From Rhizobiaceae bacterium (GTDB taxonomy: Bacteria; Pseudomonadota; Alphaproteobacteria; Rhizobiales; Rhizobiaceae): DNA of 64,000 bases. The stretch spans positions 62,001 to 126,000 of the forward strand of contig JARGOX010000004.1 of NCBI GenBank assembly GCA_029233925.1. The letters are read 5' to 3'. Positions 62,622 through 64,000 of the stretch are shown here, piece after piece (positions within the stretch are counted from its first letter, which is position 1; the number at the start of each line of letters is the position of its first letter). A model generated the notes under the pieces. It made no database searches and had not been told where the DNA came from. It saw nothing but the letters and a program-made list of their open reading frames with translations. Both the position numbers and the translations under genes were made by a program.

Positions 62622-62945
62622 AAGCGGATGCTGCGCCTGGCACAGATCCGTAGCGCGGGCCTTGAATGATGCATATTGGGCGTCATTGATGATGCCCTCT
62701 TGCTTCATCCGCTCGACATCGCCAACACGTTTTTCAAGGCAGTTGGCCAATGCGGGATTTGTCTCGGTTACAGGAGAAGGTTTGGCGGCAATCGGGATGG
62801 GGCCTGCATCGCCGGAAAGCAATCTGCCGATATCATTTGCCCAATTGCTGTAAAGCAGAAATGCGAGCAGTGCCGCGACCACCAGTGCCAGCAGCCTGGC
62901 ATAAGGCGTATCCCAAAAACTGCGTGACGTTGGTGCATGTGCCAT
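62619..62945 (-). CDS. Small membrane-anchored protein of unknown function
   Basis: 108 residues: a polar N-terminus, one membrane helix (YARLLALVVAALLAFLLYSNW), a Pro-rich linker and a C-terminal helical segment with two Cys (ALANCLEKRVGDVERMKQEGIINDAQYASFKARATDLCQ) resembling a short SHOCT-like hairpin. No family assigned. It lies 21 bases after the DUF6352-like gene on the same strand, so likely in its operon. The stop TAG lies at the right end of the MITE-like element. Confidence 0.65.
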   Translation of the reverse strand: MAHAPTSRSFWDTPYARLLALVVAALLAFLLYSNWANDIGRLLSGDAGPIPIAAKPSPVTETNPALANCLEKRVGDVERMKQEGIINDAQYASFKARATDLCQAQHPL

Positions 62946-62966
62946 ATTTGTCTCCCCTGGTGTCTG

Positions 62967-63971
62967 TCAGCCCCTTTGAATGGGCAGGTTCGTCAAAAGA
63001 TTTTGCGGTTTGAAAACCAGCTTTCTGTCGGTCGTCATTGCCACCCCCAGATAGACGGGTTTTCCCCTCACCTGTTCCATCATGTCTGCCGGATCCAGAA
63101 ACTCCATCCGATAGAGCGCGATGATACGATAAAGGTCGGCTTCGGCAACATCTTCGCCATTATACAGGCAATTGAGAATTTTTGTGGATTCCTGATCACA
63201 TCCCACATGCCAGGACCAGCTTTCGTCCCGGATGGATTTCACCGCCTGAATGCGTGTGCGTATTCCAAGGAAATGGCCGGTCCAGGCTTCCATGACGCGG
63301 CCCAGCGCATCGGATGCCGGTTGGGTGAAACGAAAATCCACAGCCATGTCGAACTGGTCGGAGCGTTTCCAGTAGGCTGACTTGTTTTCCTCTGTCATGA
63401 CGTCAAGGGCGATTTCGCGCGCCGGGGTTCCAGCTTCCGCCAGCAATTGTCCCAGGCCGCCAAAGCCGCTCTGGCTGCGCATCTCGACGATTTCCTGGTC
63501 GGCCAGCATCAGTTGGTCATCGCCCGTTGTCACGGCCTGTTCGCGAAAGAACAGTTCAGCGGCCCGCAACTGCATGACATCATCGGTGTCAGCCAGAATA
63601 TTGCACAGGATGAGATGCACCATCTGATCGATGAAAACCGGAGGGATGGAAATCGTATCGCCGGCAAAAAGGGCCGCATAGGCCGATTCCACCGTTCCAT
63701 GGCGGGCGAGATGGTCACGAAACGCCAGCACGACGCGGTAATTGTCCGCCGTATCGTGATCGGCAATCGCGTTCAATTCATCATTTGAGACAGCTGCAAA
63801 GGGATCAGCCATCAGCTTTTCAAACAATGCATGTTCATGGGCGCAGGATTCTTCGACCGGGTGAATTTCCGGCCGCGTCAGATAGGCCCGCAGATAATCC
63901 GCTGTCACCTTGAGCCAACCATTCGCGTCGCGCTCGACCAGATGTATACCTGCAGATTTCCAAAATTCCAT
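62967..63971 (-). CDS. DUF6352-like protein, possibly formate dehydrogenase-associated
   Basis: 334 residues, no signal peptide or membrane helix. Beginning MEFWKSAGIHLVERDANGWLKVTADYLRAYLTRPEIHPVEESC, with conserved-looking blocks YWKRSDQFDMAVDFRFTQPASDALGRVMEAW and DESWSWHVGCDQESTKILNCLYNGE. The ATG at 63971 is chosen since AGAGGA lies 6 bases upstream; a second ATG 6 bases earlier has no room for one. From memory, proteins of this type occur with DUF3305/DUF3306 and formate dehydrogenase genes. This is a recollection, not a search result. Function unknown. Confidence 0.65.
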   Translation of the reverse strand: MEFWKSAGIHLVERDANGWLKVTADYLRAYLTRPEIHPVEESCAHEHALFEKLMADPFAAVSNDELNAIADHDTADNYRVVLAFRDHLARHGTVESAYAALFAGDTISIPPVFIDQMVHLILCNILADTDDVMQLRAAELFFREQAVTTGDDQLMLADQEIVEMRSQSGFGGLGQLLAEAGTPAREIALDVMTEENKSAYWKRSDQFDMAVDFRFTQPASDALGRVMEAWTGHFLGIRTRIQAVKSIRDESWSWHVGCDQESTKILNCLYNGEDVAEADLYRIIALYRMEFLDPADMMEQVRGKPVYLGVAMTTDRKLVFKPQNLLTNLPIQRG

Positions 63972-64000
63972 AGTCATTCCTCTACCACGTCCCAGACACG

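Overview
The window looks like a chromosomal segment of an alphaproteobacterium, most likely Hyphomicrobiales (Rhizobiales). The grounds are a moderately GC-rich coding bias, an HWE-type histidine kinase, NasS/NasT control of nitrate assimilation, DUF3305/DUF3306 proteins, and three solute-uptake styles common in that group (sugar ABC, nitrate ABC, tripartite tricarboxylate TTT). No rRNA, tRNA, CRISPR array, phage or autonomous insertion sequence was recognised. Identifications come from reading motifs and layout; no database search was run.

Layout. 0.4-2.4 kb: a hydroxyproline-type pair (DHDPS-family lyase/deaminase and proline racemase-family epimerase). 2.4-5.3 kb: DUF302 protein, exported dienelactone hydrolase and aldo/keto reductase, the last two arranged like E. 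coli yghX-yghZ. 5.5-8.8 kb: a 904-residue ABC-exporter-like protein whose nucleotide-binding domain has lost its catalytic motifs and carries a large, internally repeated insert, followed by a lone cyclic-nucleotide-binding protein. 8.9-14.2 kb: DUF3307 membrane protein, NAD-dependent epimerase, AraC regulator, HWE kinase, lone receiver and Crp/Fnr regulator. 14.4-20.5 kb: TrpA-like protein, FGGY kinase and a complete sugar ABC importer. 20.6-21.9 kb: cbpA-cbpM chaperone pair.

22.0-35.1 kb is a full assimilatory nitrate regulon: nasT, nasS, then a leader with a sigma-54-type promoter, two hexaloop hairpins and an overlapping intrinsic terminator, then nrtA, nrtB, fused two-domain ATPase, nirB, nirD, nasA and a C-terminally decayed cysG. 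NasS/NasT would sense nitrate and antiterminate the operon. Imported nitrate is reduced by NasA to nitrite and by NirBD to ammonium.

35.1-40.8 kb: an Asp/Glu-racemase-superfamily protein and an SDR-fold protein lacking catalytic residues, divergent from TTT transporter 1 and a GntR/FCD regulator, with a 27-bp palindrome between. 40.9-47.5 kb: cytochrome c, tungstate ABC importer (tupBCA), DUF3144, DUF3306, DUF3305 and a multi-cluster ferredoxin. The last three normally accompany formate dehydrogenase, which is not in this stretch. 47.6-62.35 kb: an organic-acid catabolic region with a LeuC-like subunit, class I fumarase-type alpha/beta subunits, carboxymuconolactone decarboxylase-family protein, GST, enol-lactonase-like hydrolase, class III CoA-transferase, flavin-reductase-fold protein, enoyl-CoA hydratase, GntR/UTRA regulator, and TTT transporter 2 interleaved with the LeuD-like partner and a D-2-hydroxyacid dehydrogenase. 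62.35-64 kb: a 272-bp MITE-like element inserted exactly in the shared stop codons of two convergent genes, a small membrane protein and a DUF6352-like protein.

The most unusual items are the nucleotide-binding-dead ABC protein, the MITE in the shared stop, the complete NasT target leader, the split LeuC/LeuD pair with an altered swivel loop, coupled small ORFs at the CoA-transferase, and stem-loops directly behind all five solute-binding-protein genes.
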